DNA from: Mucilaginibacter jinjuensis
GTDB taxonomy: Bacteria > Bacteroidota > Bacteroidia > Sphingobacteriales > Sphingobacteriaceae
Direction of reading: 5' to 3'
Assembly: GCF_028596025.1 (NCBI RefSeq)
Contig: NZ_CP117167.1
Location: forward strand, 5,642,001-5,706,000
DNA: 64,000 nt
The position numbers and the translations under genes are program-made. The notes beneath the pieces were generated by a model. It saw nothing but the letters and a program-made list of their open reading frames with translations, ran no database searches and was not told the DNA's origin. Below are positions 36,524 to 43,824 of the stretch, piece after piece; the stretch's first letter is position 1; every line of letters starts with the position of its first letter.

Positions 36524-36904
36524 ATGTCTGATTTTGCATTTGTTTCACCTTTCCTTATCGTCGCCAACCTGCGCGAATCGGTGTCATTTTATATAGATAA
36601 GCTAAAGTTCAAGATTCTGTATATAGGCCCTGAAGAGGAACCATATTTTGCCATGATTGGCCGCGGCCCGATATCGCTTATGCTCAAATCAAGTGGCGAA
36701 CCACTGCCCAACCATACCAGGTATAACTGGGCGCGCTGGGATGCTTTTATTTCTGTTTCCGATCCGGATGCTTTGTATGAGGAGTACCGTGCTGCCGGCG
36801 TTGTTTTCAGCCAAACCCTTCAGGATGATACCGATGGTTTGCGGGGATTTGAGCTTAGTGATACAGATGGTTATATTTTGTTTTTTGGCAGGCCAAAGAG
36901 TTGA
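36524..36904 (+). CDS. VOC-family protein (glyoxalase/bleomycin-resistance fold)
   Basis: 126 residues, one module of two beta-alpha-beta-beta-beta units: PFLIVANLRESVSFYIDKLKF at the start and GLRGFELSDTDGYILFFGRP at the end, the place of the usual metal Glu. Metal ligands are incomplete, so it may bind a ligand without catalysis. Divergent from the Crp-type regulator. Confidence 0.88.
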   Translation: MSDFAFVSPFLIVANLRESVSFYIDKLKFKILYIGPEEEPYFAMIGRGPISLMLKSSGEPLPNHTRYNWARWDAFISVSDPDALYEEYRAAGVVFSQTLQDDTDGLRGFELSDTDGYILFFGRPKS

Positions 36905-36910
36905 TAAACA

Positions 36911-37981
36911 CTAAAATGCTTCTCCGATTCTAAAATAAATACCGTAATCACCCTTCCCCACGGCACCATCAAGCCCCACGTTAAATTTAGAGCTTTTAAA
37001 GGCATTATACCGGTACCCAACCCCAACGCCGGGGTAAAGCTTCCAGTTAAAGCTTGGCGTATCAGAACCATAAATGGTAGCCAAACCGGCAAAGCCCACC
37101 AATCCCATCTTTTTGCCAAAGTTAAAACGGTATTCGCCCTGTATATCCATTAAACCATCGCCCCGGTACTTACCTTCTGAGTAGCCCCTTATATCATTAT
37201 TACCCAGCGTAACCTGTTGCTCAAATGATATATTTCCCAACCCAAATTTGCCAAGCAGGCGGGCGGCAAAAACATCGTGGTTGGCACGGGCGGGGAAATA
37301 TTTATCATATTCTAACGAAACTTTATTCGCCTCAACCGCATTACCGAACCAAGTGGGATAGGTTGTCCAGCCTACGTTTATTTTGTCGCCTTTAGTTGGA
37401 TAATACACCGTATTCCGGGTATCATATAATAAATTTAATACCAAGCCATTGGTGTGCGATGTACTGGCCGGCGCTATACTATCCTGGTAAACTGTATTGT
37501 AATGTGCATAGGTATAAGATAAGCCACCATAAAGAGCCTTTATAATTTTGCGCTGCACACCTACACTAATTACAGTGGTTTTGGTACCGTAATTATAAAA
37601 GTCGGGCACATCAATATCATCAACAAAAAACTGTGAGTTTTTATTGCCGGTTAGTGCAAATAACTTTAAACGCCACCTGTCTTCGGCGAAATACCATTTA
37701 TTAAAAAGGGAAACAAAATAAGAATTATTGGTGGTATAAATCCCCGTCATGCCCGACAATGATTTAGGGGAAACAGTATCCTTACCATTAAGCTTATACA
37801 TCATCATGGGGATAGCCCCAACCATCGCCTTCAGGTTTCTGTTGTAGCTCAGATAAGGCATCACCCGTAACTCTACCTTTTTTTCTTCTTTCTTTGGGTT
37901 CGGTAAGCTATCTGTGCGAGTTTGGCAAAATACACAGGTATAGCAAAAAGTAAAGCACAGCAACCACAGCATTTGTTTCAT
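36911..37981 (-). CDS. Omp85/BamA-type outer-membrane barrel protein (no POTRA)
   Basis: About 356 residues starting at ATG 37981, which places a signal peptide (KQMLWLLCFTFCYTCVFCQ) at the N-terminus; a longer start 20 codons upstream would bury it. The mature part is a 16-strand-type surface-antigen (D15) barrel: GLVLNLLYDTRNTVYYPTKGDKINVGW, EQQVTLGNNDIRGYSEGKYRGDG, GLVGFAGLATIYG, ending in YFRIGEAF with a terminal aromatic. POTRA repeats are absent, so it is a short Omp85-like barrel of unknown cargo. Confidence 0.85.
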   Translation of the reverse strand: MKQMLWLLCFTFCYTCVFCQTRTDSLPNPKKEEKKVELRVMPYLSYNRNLKAMVGAIPMMMYKLNGKDTVSPKSLSGMTGIYTTNNSYFVSLFNKWYFAEDRWRLKLFALTGNKNSQFFVDDIDVPDFYNYGTKTTVISVGVQRKIIKALYGGLSYTYAHYNTVYQDSIAPASTSHTNGLVLNLLYDTRNTVYYPTKGDKINVGWTTYPTWFGNAVEANKVSLEYDKYFPARANHDVFAARLLGKFGLGNISFEQQVTLGNNDIRGYSEGKYRGDGLMDIQGEYRFNFGKKMGLVGFAGLATIYGSDTPSFNWKLYPGVGVGYRYNAFKSSKFNVGLDGAVGKGDYGIYFRIGEAF

Positions 37982-38119
37982 ATTTAAATTTACTGCCGCC
38001 TGCTTAGAAAGAGGCTGTTGTGCTACCCTAAGTGGGTGCATATTTTTATTTGAACCTAAATTGTAGTGAAGCTAATGGTGTGCTGAAACAAATAAATGCA
38101 ATAATTCTGACGAGCGTAC

Positions 38120-38149
38120 TTGCAAAATAAATTATACATCCTATATTTG
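38120..38149 (+). promoter_or_regulatory. Bacteroidota promoter of the first tRNA-Val locus
   Basis: TTG at 38120-38122, 19 bp, then TATATTTG at 38142-38149: the -33 and -7 elements of the main Bacteroidota sigma factor. The sequence after it (CAGTCCCAAAA) is shared with the promoter of the second tRNA-Val gene at 62.8 kb, but here the intact tRNA lies 177 bp further on because degenerate tRNA copies intervene. Confidence 0.7.
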
Positions 38150-38244
38150 CAGTCCCAAAACATTTGGGAACGTTGCAGAGTAAAGCAGAGCATCCCCGTC
38201 GATTAATCGGGACTGATTTGAAAAGCAATTCAAATATATAAGGA

Positions 38245-38322
38245 GGGAGCTTAGCTCAGCTGGTTCAGAGCATTCCGATTTAAATCGGAAGTGATCACCG
38301 GGAACGCGAAGTGTAATCCACC
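38245..38322 (+). pseudogene. Degenerate tRNA-Val-like copy
   Basis: Starts like the intact gene (GGGAGCTTAGCTCAGC, full D arm) but the anticodon arm is a palindrome without a usable anticodon loop (TTCCGATTTAAATCGGAA) and the T arm is lost. Lies just upstream of the intact tRNA at 38326. Confidence 0.7.
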
Positions 38323-38325
38323 AAT

Positions 38326-38400
38326 GGGAGCTTAGCTCAGCTGGTTCAGAGCATCTGCCTTACAAGCAGAGGGTCACTGGTTCGAACCCAGTAGTTCCCA
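38326..38400 (+). tRNA. tRNA-Val (anticodon UAC)
   Basis: 75 nt: acceptor GGGAGCT / AGTTCCC with discriminator A, D arm GCTC-GAGC, anticodon arm TCTGC-CTTACAA-GCAGA with anticodon TAC, T arm ACTGG-TTCGAAC-CCAGT. CCA is not encoded. Identical to the copy at 62807-62881. Followed by a terminator-like hairpin. Confidence 0.96.
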
Positions 38401-38440
38401 CTTTTGAGAAAGCTTTTCAGAGAAATCTGAGAGGCTTTTT
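38401..38440 (+). terminator. Terminator after tRNA-Val, copy 1
   Basis: Imperfect hairpin AAGCTTTTCAGA / TCTGAGAGGCTT with a GAAA loop followed by five T. Essentially the same sequence recurs at 63019-63054. Confidence 0.75.
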
Positions 38441-38442
38441 AC

Positions 38443-38516
38443 TTATAACTCAATTGGTTCAGGGCATCCCGATTTTACATCGGGAGTGGTCACTGGTTCG
38501 AACCCAGTAGTTTCCA
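38443..38516 (+). pseudogene. Degenerate tRNA-Val-like copy
   Basis: D arm TAACTCAATTGGTTCAGGGC, expanded anticodon arm TCCCGATTTTACATCGGGA (two extra bases, TAC kept), complete T arm ACTGGTTCGAACCCAGT and 3' end AGTTTCCA, but no pairing acceptor 5' strand. A perfect terminator hairpin (AAGCCTAACA, GAAA, TGTTAGGCTT, poly-T at 38519-38547) follows. Confidence 0.75.
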
Positions 38517-38518
38517 CG

Positions 38519-38547
38519 AAAGCCTAACAGAAATGTTAGGCTTTTTT
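38519..38547 (+). terminator. Terminator after degenerate tRNA
   Basis: Ten-base perfect stem AAGCCTAACA / TGTTAGGCTT, loop GAAA, followed by T-run. Same hairpin at 62884-62912 directly after the intact second tRNA-Val. Confidence 0.85.
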
Positions 38548-38556
38548 GGTTTAAGA

Positions 38557-38620
38557 TATTTAACTCAGTTGGTTCAGAACATCCCGATTTTACATCGGAA
38601 GCGATCAAAGCCCGATAAGC
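38557..38620 (+). pseudogene. Truncated tRNA-Val-like copy
   Basis: Keeps a D arm (TAACTCAGTTGGTTCAGAAC) and the expanded anticodon arm, then diverges before the T arm. Third degenerate copy of this array. Confidence 0.6.
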
Positions 38621-38636
38621 AGCGTAAAAAATGTTT

Positions 38637-38701
38637 TCATGATTGGTTTAGCGCGAGATCAATTTAGCCAAATATTCTGTTAAATATTTAACCAATCATG
38701 A
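38637..38701. repeat. Inverted repeat flanking 37 bp
   Basis: Arms 38637-38650 (TCATGATTGGTTTA) and 38688-38701 (TTAACCAATCATGA) are complementary at 13 of 14 positions. It lies 24 bp beyond the stop of the minus-strand peptide gene and could be its terminator or a small insertion footprint. Confidence 0.6.
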
Positions 38702-38724
38702 TTGAGTAAACAGCATCTCAATAA

Positions 38725-38919
38725 TTACGAATGGGCGTTGTTAAAAGCCATACTACCAGTATCTTTCATGCCACCCACTACAGTGGTTGATATATAAAAG
38801 TGACCTCCATAGTGGCCTGCTTCATGATATCTTGAGCTCGCACCCCCATTAATTTCGCGGTTTGCAGATATAATGATCACCTCTGGTTTTTGCCAAAGTC
38901 TTTTTTGTTGAGCTTCCAT
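38725..38919 (-). CDS. Small peptide, candidate orphan lasso/RiPP precursor
   Basis: 64 residues, ATG start. The first part, KRLWQKPEVIIISANREIN, fits the lasso leader pattern (aromatic, two residues, Pro, then hydrophobics) known from Bacteroidota and Firmicutes precursors. It is followed by GGASSRYHEAGHYGG: counted from the first Gly, Glu is residue 9 (residue 8 from the second Gly), the right spacing for a macrolactam ring. The core would be about 40 residues, longer than usual, ends in Ser, and the usual Thr at leader position -2 is Ile. It stands alone, 22 kb from the lasso genes, beside an Hsp70-like gene. A non-RiPP small secreted or Gly-rich peptide is possible. Confidence 0.5.
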   Translation of the reverse strand: MEAQQKRLWQKPEVIIISANREINGGASSRYHEAGHYGGHFYISTTVVGGMKDTGSMAFNNAHS

Positions 38920-39011
38920 GCTGGGTTCCTGAGGTTTGTGCAGAGCATAAAGATAACATTAACCTGTAGATTCTTGGACGTTTACTCACTCTGTTTAGGA
39001 GTATATAAATA

Positions 39012-40277
39012 TCACTCCTGAAACAAGTAGCCACTATAAGCCAAACCCTTAGCCACACTTTTAAAGTTATCGCCCGAATTTAGTTTAACATTCGGGAATT
39101 TAGTTTGAAATAATGTTTGGATACTGCCAACCATTGATGTACCCCCTGTTAAAAAAAGACTGTCGATATTTTCAGCTTTTATATTATTCTGCATCATAAA
39201 CTCATTCAGGTAATTTTCAATCCGCTCTACATCTTTGGCTATAATCTGCTCATAAACCGGCAGAGTAATTTCCTCTTCGATCTCAATATCCATATTATGA
39301 TAACTAAATGTGGCGCTATCAGCGCTGGTAAGGGTAACCTTCGTTTTCTCGATAGATTGAAATACAGAATAACCCAGATTGTTATCAATAAGGGTGATCA
39401 GATTTTTAAATTTGCGGTCGTTACCCGAGTAATAATAGTAATCCTCAATATCCTTTTTAATGCGCGGTCCGTTAAAAAAGTTCATTTGCTCCCATGAGCA
39501 GATGTTGGCAAAAAGCGATTTAGGTACAATTAGCACTTTGCCGGGCGTGGCCTCGTATTGTGTGTGCTTGCCGAAATATGGTGTGCCCTTCTCCCACATA
39601 AAGGCAGAATCAAAACTATCGCCGCCGATGTAAATACCACCTGTAGCCATCATGTCGTTCTTCCGGTCTTTGCTCCCTGTTTTCTGCGGATCGAGGATTA
39701 AATAAGTAAAATCTGTGGTACCGCCACCCAAATCGGCTACTAATACATTTTCTTTTTGTGCCAGTGTTTTTTCATAGGCAAAAGCAGCCCCAATAGGTTC
39801 AAATTGGAAGCGTACCTGGTTAAAGCCTGCAAGTTCGGCTGCTTTACTCAGGCGGGTTTGTGCTAAGGTGTCTTTTTGTACGTCATCGTCATCAAAAAAA
39901 ACAGGGCGCCCAATTACTGCTTTCCGGCAATCTTCACCAATTAATTGGTCGGCTCTTTCTTTAAGCTCTTTTAGAATAATAGCCACCAGGTCGGCAGCAT
40001 TATAGCGTTTATTGTGGATCCGCGTTTCTGTAAAACTGCTTCTTGATAAAACTTGCTTAACCGATTTAATGAAACGCCCTTTCATATCATCGTTAAGGTA
40101 TGCCGAAATTGCTTCTTCGCCTACTACATAATTTTTATCGCTTGCTGGATCTGGTTGGCGGTAAAAATAGATAAGCGAAGGGATAATGATGGTCTCCTGG
40201 ATCTCTTTGGTTTCCTCATTATAAATAGCGAGCGCAGAGTTGGTTGTTCCAAAATCAATTCCGTATAGAAAACTCAT
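39012..40277 (-). CDS. Hsp70-family ATPase (YegD-like, no substrate-binding domain)
   Basis: 421 residues, only the actin-like ATPase domain. Phosphate 1 motif GIDFGTTNSALAIYN at 5-19, then FQFEPIGAAFAYE, phosphate 2 VADLGGGTTDFTYLIL and adenosine motif LFLTGGTSMVGSIQTLF. The C-terminal peptide-binding and lid domains of DnaK are absent, as in YegD. Role unknown; no DnaJ or GrpE is nearby. Its stop is 93 bp upstream of the small peptide gene, so the two might be read together. Confidence 0.9.
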   Translation of the reverse strand: MSFLYGIDFGTTNSALAIYNEETKEIQETIIIPSLIYFYRQPDPASDKNYVVGEEAISAYLNDDMKGRFIKSVKQVLSRSSFTETRIHNKRYNAADLVAIILKELKERADQLIGEDCRKAVIGRPVFFDDDDVQKDTLAQTRLSKAAELAGFNQVRFQFEPIGAAFAYEKTLAQKENVLVADLGGGTTDFTYLILDPQKTGSKDRKNDMMATGGIYIGGDSFDSAFMWEKGTPYFGKHTQYEATPGKVLIVPKSLFANICSWEQMNFFNGPRIKKDIEDYYYYSGNDRKFKNLITLIDNNLGYSVFQSIEKTKVTLTSADSATFSYHNMDIEIEEEITLPVYEQIIAKDVERIENYLNEFMMQNNIKAENIDSLFLTGGTSMVGSIQTLFQTKFPNVKLNSGDNFKSVAKGLAYSGYLFQE

Positions 40278-40381
40278 ATCAGCAGAAAATAAGATAAAAA
40301 AAATTAAAGGGCGGCGAATGTATTAAAAAAATTAAAGAGAAGTGAAATTCAAGATACTTTATCAAACCCTATAAAATAAGT

Positions 40382-40407
40382 AAAGCTCCTGATGGGCAGG
40401 AGCTTTT
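40382..40407 (+). terminator. Hairpin with T-run, attenuator- or terminator-like
   Basis: Stem AAAGCTCCTG / CAGGAGCTTTT, loop ATGGG. It is followed by ACTAACCAATTATAAACC and ATGAGAAGACG, a sequence that commonly precedes susC starts in this group, but the frame stops after five codons. Confidence 0.55.
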
Positions 40408-40550
40408 ACTAACCAATTATAAACCTAAAATTATGAGAAGACGTTTTTAATACTTAGTGTAAAAGTAACACTAAGTTTATTAACTCCAAAATTTATTTAA
40501 TAAAAACTGAATTATTTCAGAAATATGAGACTTGGCAGACAATTCATTAC

Positions 40551-40568
40551 TACGGAAACGTTTGCGTA
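40551..40568. promoter_or_regulatory. LacI-type operator upstream of uxaC
   Basis: TACGGAAACGTTTGCGTA is an 18-bp palindrome with one mismatched pair and the CG centre typical of LacI-family sites; its GGAAACGTTTGC half matches the GGAAACGATTGC half of the two 26-bp operators at 49094 and 58578. Confidence 0.6.
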
Positions 40569-40587
40569 AATTATCCCTCCGCTAAGC

Positions 40588-40618
40588 TTGCTAAACCATT
40601 GCCCCCGCATTACATTTA
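40588..40618 (+). promoter_or_regulatory. Likely uxaC promoter
   Basis: TTG (40588-40590), 20 bp, TACATTTA (40611-40618, one base off the -7 consensus). It lies between the operator and the chosen uxaC start, leaving a leader of about 70 bases. Confidence 0.4.
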
Positions 40619-40692
40619 CTGTTTACAAAGTATAAACCAAGTATTTATCCGGCTATATTTTGATGGATGCCGGTATTGACGTAATGCCTTTT

Positions 40693-42093
40693 ATGAAATC
40701 TTTTTTAGATCAAAACTTTCTGCTTGAGAATAAAACTGCCGAACATTTGTACCATACTTATGCTGCGGCAATGCCCATTATAGATTACCACTGCCATCTG
40801 GATCCGGCACAGCTTGCAGCCGATATACAGTTTAGCAACTTAACCGATGTATGGCTGCGTGGCGATCATTATAAATGGCGTGCTATGCGTACCAATGGCG
40901 TTGCCGAAGAATTTGTTACCGGCAAGCGTACTGACTGGGAGAAATTTGAAAAATGGGCTGCAACAGTACCTTATACGCTGCGTAACCCTTTATATCATTG
41001 GACCCACCTTGAACTGCAAAGATACTTTGATATTCACGACCTGCTTTCGCCCGAAACGGCTAAAAGCATATACGAGCGTTGTAATGAAAAGCTGGCAACT
41101 CCCGAATACAGCGTGCGCAACCTGGTTAGCAAAATGAATGTGAGGGTGATTTGTACAACTGATGATCCTATTGATAATTTAGAACACCATCAACAGATAG
41201 CAAGTAGCGGCTGGGGCACTAAAGTATTCCCGGCCTTCAGGCCGGATAAAGCTATGAATGCCGATGATTTAACAGCGCTGAATAATTATATCAATCAGCT
41301 GGAAGCTGTTAGCGACATCGCAATTTTTGATTATAACGATTACCTGAAAGCATTAAAAAAACGCCACGATTATTTTGCAGCCAATGGATGTTGTGTATCT
41401 GATCATGGGCTTGAACAGATTTATGCTGAGGACTATACACAGGATGAGATCCGCATAATTTTTGATAAGATCCGTACAGGCAAAGTATTAATGCCGGGCG
41501 AAATCCTGAAGTTTAAATCGGCCATGCTGTACGAGTTTGCGATGTGGGACCATGAGAAAGGATGGGTTCAGCAATATCACCTCGGCGCTTTACGCAATAA
41601 CAATGTACGTGCCTACCAGTTAAGCGGACCAGATACCGGTTACGATTCTATCGGCGATTTTAAACAGGCACAATCTATCGCCAAATTTATGAACCGATTA
41701 GACAGCACAGATCAGCTGGCCAAAACTATCCTCTATAATTTAAACCCATCTGATAACGAATTAATGGCCACCATGATTGGCAATTATAATGATGGATCAG
41801 TTGCCGGAAAAATACAGTTTGGTTCGGCATGGTGGTTTTTAGACCAAAAGGATGGTATGACCCGTCAACTGAACGCGCTATCATCAATGGGTTTACTAAG
41901 CCGTTTGGTTGGCATGCTTACCGATTCGCGCAGCTTTTTATCGTACCCACGCCACGAGTATTTCAGACGTTTACTATGTAACCTGTTAGGTACTGATGTA
42001 GAAAATGGTGAACTGCCCGATAATCCCGAATGGATAGGCAAGATCATCAAAGACATCTGCTACTTTAATGCAGAGTCGTACTTTAAATTTTAA
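40693..42093 (+). CDS. uxaC: Glucuronate/galacturonate isomerase
   Basis: 466 residues, close to the usual 470. Converts D-galacturonate to D-tagaturonate (and glucuronate to fructuronate) in the cytoplasm. Hallmarks are IIDYHCHLDPAQLA (HxH metal site), WLRGDHYKWRAMRTNGV, NPLYHWTHLELQRYF and SDHGLE. The ATG at 40693 gives MKSFLDQNFLL, the normal N-terminus; starts at 40663 and 40684 are in frame. First enzyme of the galacturonate branch; transcribed towards uxaA-uxaB with a bidirectional terminator between. Probably in the LacI regulon. Confidence 0.95.
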   Translation: MKSFLDQNFLLENKTAEHLYHTYAAAMPIIDYHCHLDPAQLAADIQFSNLTDVWLRGDHYKWRAMRTNGVAEEFVTGKRTDWEKFEKWAATVPYTLRNPLYHWTHLELQRYFDIHDLLSPETAKSIYERCNEKLATPEYSVRNLVSKMNVRVICTTDDPIDNLEHHQQIASSGWGTKVFPAFRPDKAMNADDLTALNNYINQLEAVSDIAIFDYNDYLKALKKRHDYFAANGCCVSDHGLEQIYAEDYTQDEIRIIFDKIRTGKVLMPGEILKFKSAMLYEFAMWDHEKGWVQQYHLGALRNNNVRAYQLSGPDTGYDSIGDFKQAQSIAKFMNRLDSTDQLAKTILYNLNPSDNELMATMIGNYNDGSVAGKIQFGSAWWFLDQKDGMTRQLNALSSMGLLSRLVGMLTDSRSFLSYPRHEYFRRLLCNLLGTDVENGELPDNPEWIGKIIKDICYFNAESYFKF

Positions 42094-42113
42094 TAAACAA
42101 AAACGCTCCCAAT

Positions 42114-42152
42114 AAAAAGGTCTGCTATTATTTTATAGCAGACCTTTTGTTT
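42114..42152. terminator. Bidirectional terminator between uxaC and uxaA
   Basis: Perfect 14-bp stem AAAAGGTCTGCTAT / ATAGCAGACCTTTT (42115-42128 and 42135-42148) with A/T flanks on both sides, serving the two convergent genes. Confidence 0.9.
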
Positions 42153-42167
42153 TATAACAAATCTCTT

Positions 42168-43820
42168 TTATAAAGATACCCCGCGTTTCCAGGGGATAAA
42201 ATCATCCTGACCGTGTTTTACAGCGCTTACCTCAATATCGCCGCTGGCAACTTTAATTACATAATCCAAGATGCGTTCGCCAGCCTGCTCAATGGTTTCC
42301 TCGCCCTCTATAATGGTGCCGGTATTAATGTCGATGATATCGCTCATGCGTTTGTAAAGTGTGGTATTACTGGCAATTTTAACCACTGGCGCAATCGGGT
42401 TACCTGTTGGCGTACCGAGGCCGGTAGTAAACAAAACAATGTTAGCCCCGGAGCCTACTTCGGCCGTTGTTGACTCTACATCGTTGCCCGGTGTACACAA
42501 TAAATTAAGCCCCGGTTTGGTTACTTTTTCGGGATAATCCAACACATCCACAACCGGCGAAGTGCCGCCTTTTTTTGCCGCCCCTGCCGATTTGATAGCA
42601 TCGGTGATCAAGCCATCTTTAATATTACCCGGCGAAGGGTTCATGTCGAAGCCCGAACCTGCTTCCTCAGCGCGCTGACTGTATGTGCGGATCAGATTGG
42701 TAAAACGTTCTGCCTTATCCGTATCTACACAGCGGTCAACAATGTTCTGCTCTACACCACAAAGTTCCGGGAATTCGGACAGGATCACTGAACCGCCCAA
42801 ACTCACCAGCAAATCTGACGTATAACCAATGGCCGGATTTGCTGAGATGCCAGAGAAGCCATCAGAACCACCACATTCCAATCCAATAGTCAGTTTACTC
42901 AATGGCGCAGGTTTACGTGTGTTTTGGTTAGCCAGCATTAAACCGGCCAAGGTTTGCCGAATGGCCTTATCCAATAAATCAGTCTCTGTTCCGGTTTTTT
43001 GTTGATCAAGCACGTAAATCGGCTTGTTAAAATCGGGAGAGCGTTTTTTAATTTCTTCTTCCAAAATGCTTACCTGCGCGTTCTGGCAACCCAGGCTAAG
43101 AACAGTTGCCCCCGCAACATTGGGGTGGGTTATGTAGCCGGCCAGCAATCCGCAAAGGGTAATAGAATCCTGGCGAATACCCCCGCATCCTCCACTGTGA
43201 TTCAAAAATTTTATACCATCTACATTCGGAAATAACCTGCTGCTCCCCACCACCTCAATGTCGGGCTCAATCTCAGTGTATAATACTTCATCAACGCTTA
43301 CGCCCGATTTAATTTTGTTAATCAGGTTTTGCGCCTTTAATTCATACGATTTTTTTCGGCCATAGCCCAAAGGCTTAATCAATGCTTCCTGCAAAACCTC
43401 TACATTACGGTTCTCGCAAAATACCATCGGCACAATAAGCCAGTAATTGGCCGTGCCAACGCTGCCGTCTTCGCGATGAAACCCGTTGAAAGTGCGGTTA
43501 GCAAATTTGTTGTTATCTGGCTTGTGCCAGCTGTATTGATGTTGTTCTGTTAAAAAACTATTGGCCGCATGTTTTACATTGGCAGTACTCAACAAACCAC
43601 CTGCTGCAATGTCAGATTGTGCCTTGCCAACCAGCACGCCATACATGGTAATGCTCGCCCCTGCAGGGATAGCATTAATGGCGAATTTATGTTTGGCGGG
43701 TATAAACTCCGCAGGCTTATAGGTGTTGTCTTCGTAACTTACTTCTTCCCCGGCTTTCAAATCTGTCAGGGCAACCAGTACGTTATCTGCCGGATGCACC
43801 TTTAATATCCATTGTCTCAT
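42168..43820 (-). CDS. uxaA: Altronate dehydratase
   Basis: 550 residues, the fused full-length form: an N-terminal SAF domain (WILKVHPADNVLVALTDLKAGEEVSY) then the large UxaA catalytic part with HSGGCGG (iron site), LGCQNAQ and the CGGSDGFSGISANPAIG block. Dehydrates D-altronate to 2-keto-3-deoxygluconate. Four bases after the uxaB stop, so the two are coupled. Last gene of the GH28 operon. Confidence 0.95.
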   Translation of the reverse strand: MRQWILKVHPADNVLVALTDLKAGEEVSYEDNTYKPAEFIPAKHKFAINAIPAGASITMYGVLVGKAQSDIAAGGLLSTANVKHAANSFLTEQHQYSWHKPDNNKFANRTFNGFHREDGSVGTANYWLIVPMVFCENRNVEVLQEALIKPLGYGRKKSYELKAQNLINKIKSGVSVDEVLYTEIEPDIEVVGSSRLFPNVDGIKFLNHSGGCGGIRQDSITLCGLLAGYITHPNVAGATVLSLGCQNAQVSILEEEIKKRSPDFNKPIYVLDQQKTGTETDLLDKAIRQTLAGLMLANQNTRKPAPLSKLTIGLECGGSDGFSGISANPAIGYTSDLLVSLGGSVILSEFPELCGVEQNIVDRCVDTDKAERFTNLIRTYSQRAEEAGSGFDMNPSPGNIKDGLITDAIKSAGAAKKGGTSPVVDVLDYPEKVTKPGLNLLCTPGNDVESTTAEVGSGANIVLFTTGLGTPTGNPIAPVVKIASNTTLYKRMSDIIDINTGTIIEGEETIEQAGERILDYVIKVASGDIEVSAVKHGQDDFIPWKRGVSL

Positions 43821-43824
43821 CGGG

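Noticed and set aside
38178..38620. CRISPR array, because of repeated palindromes with similar spacing
   Set aside because: The repeats are tRNA arms and terminators of uneven spacing; no cas gene is present.
38849..39058. 69-codon frame on the minus strand overlapping the peptide gene
   Set aside because: Overlaps both the peptide and the Hsp70 end in another frame, with a cysteine- and arginine-rich shadow sequence.
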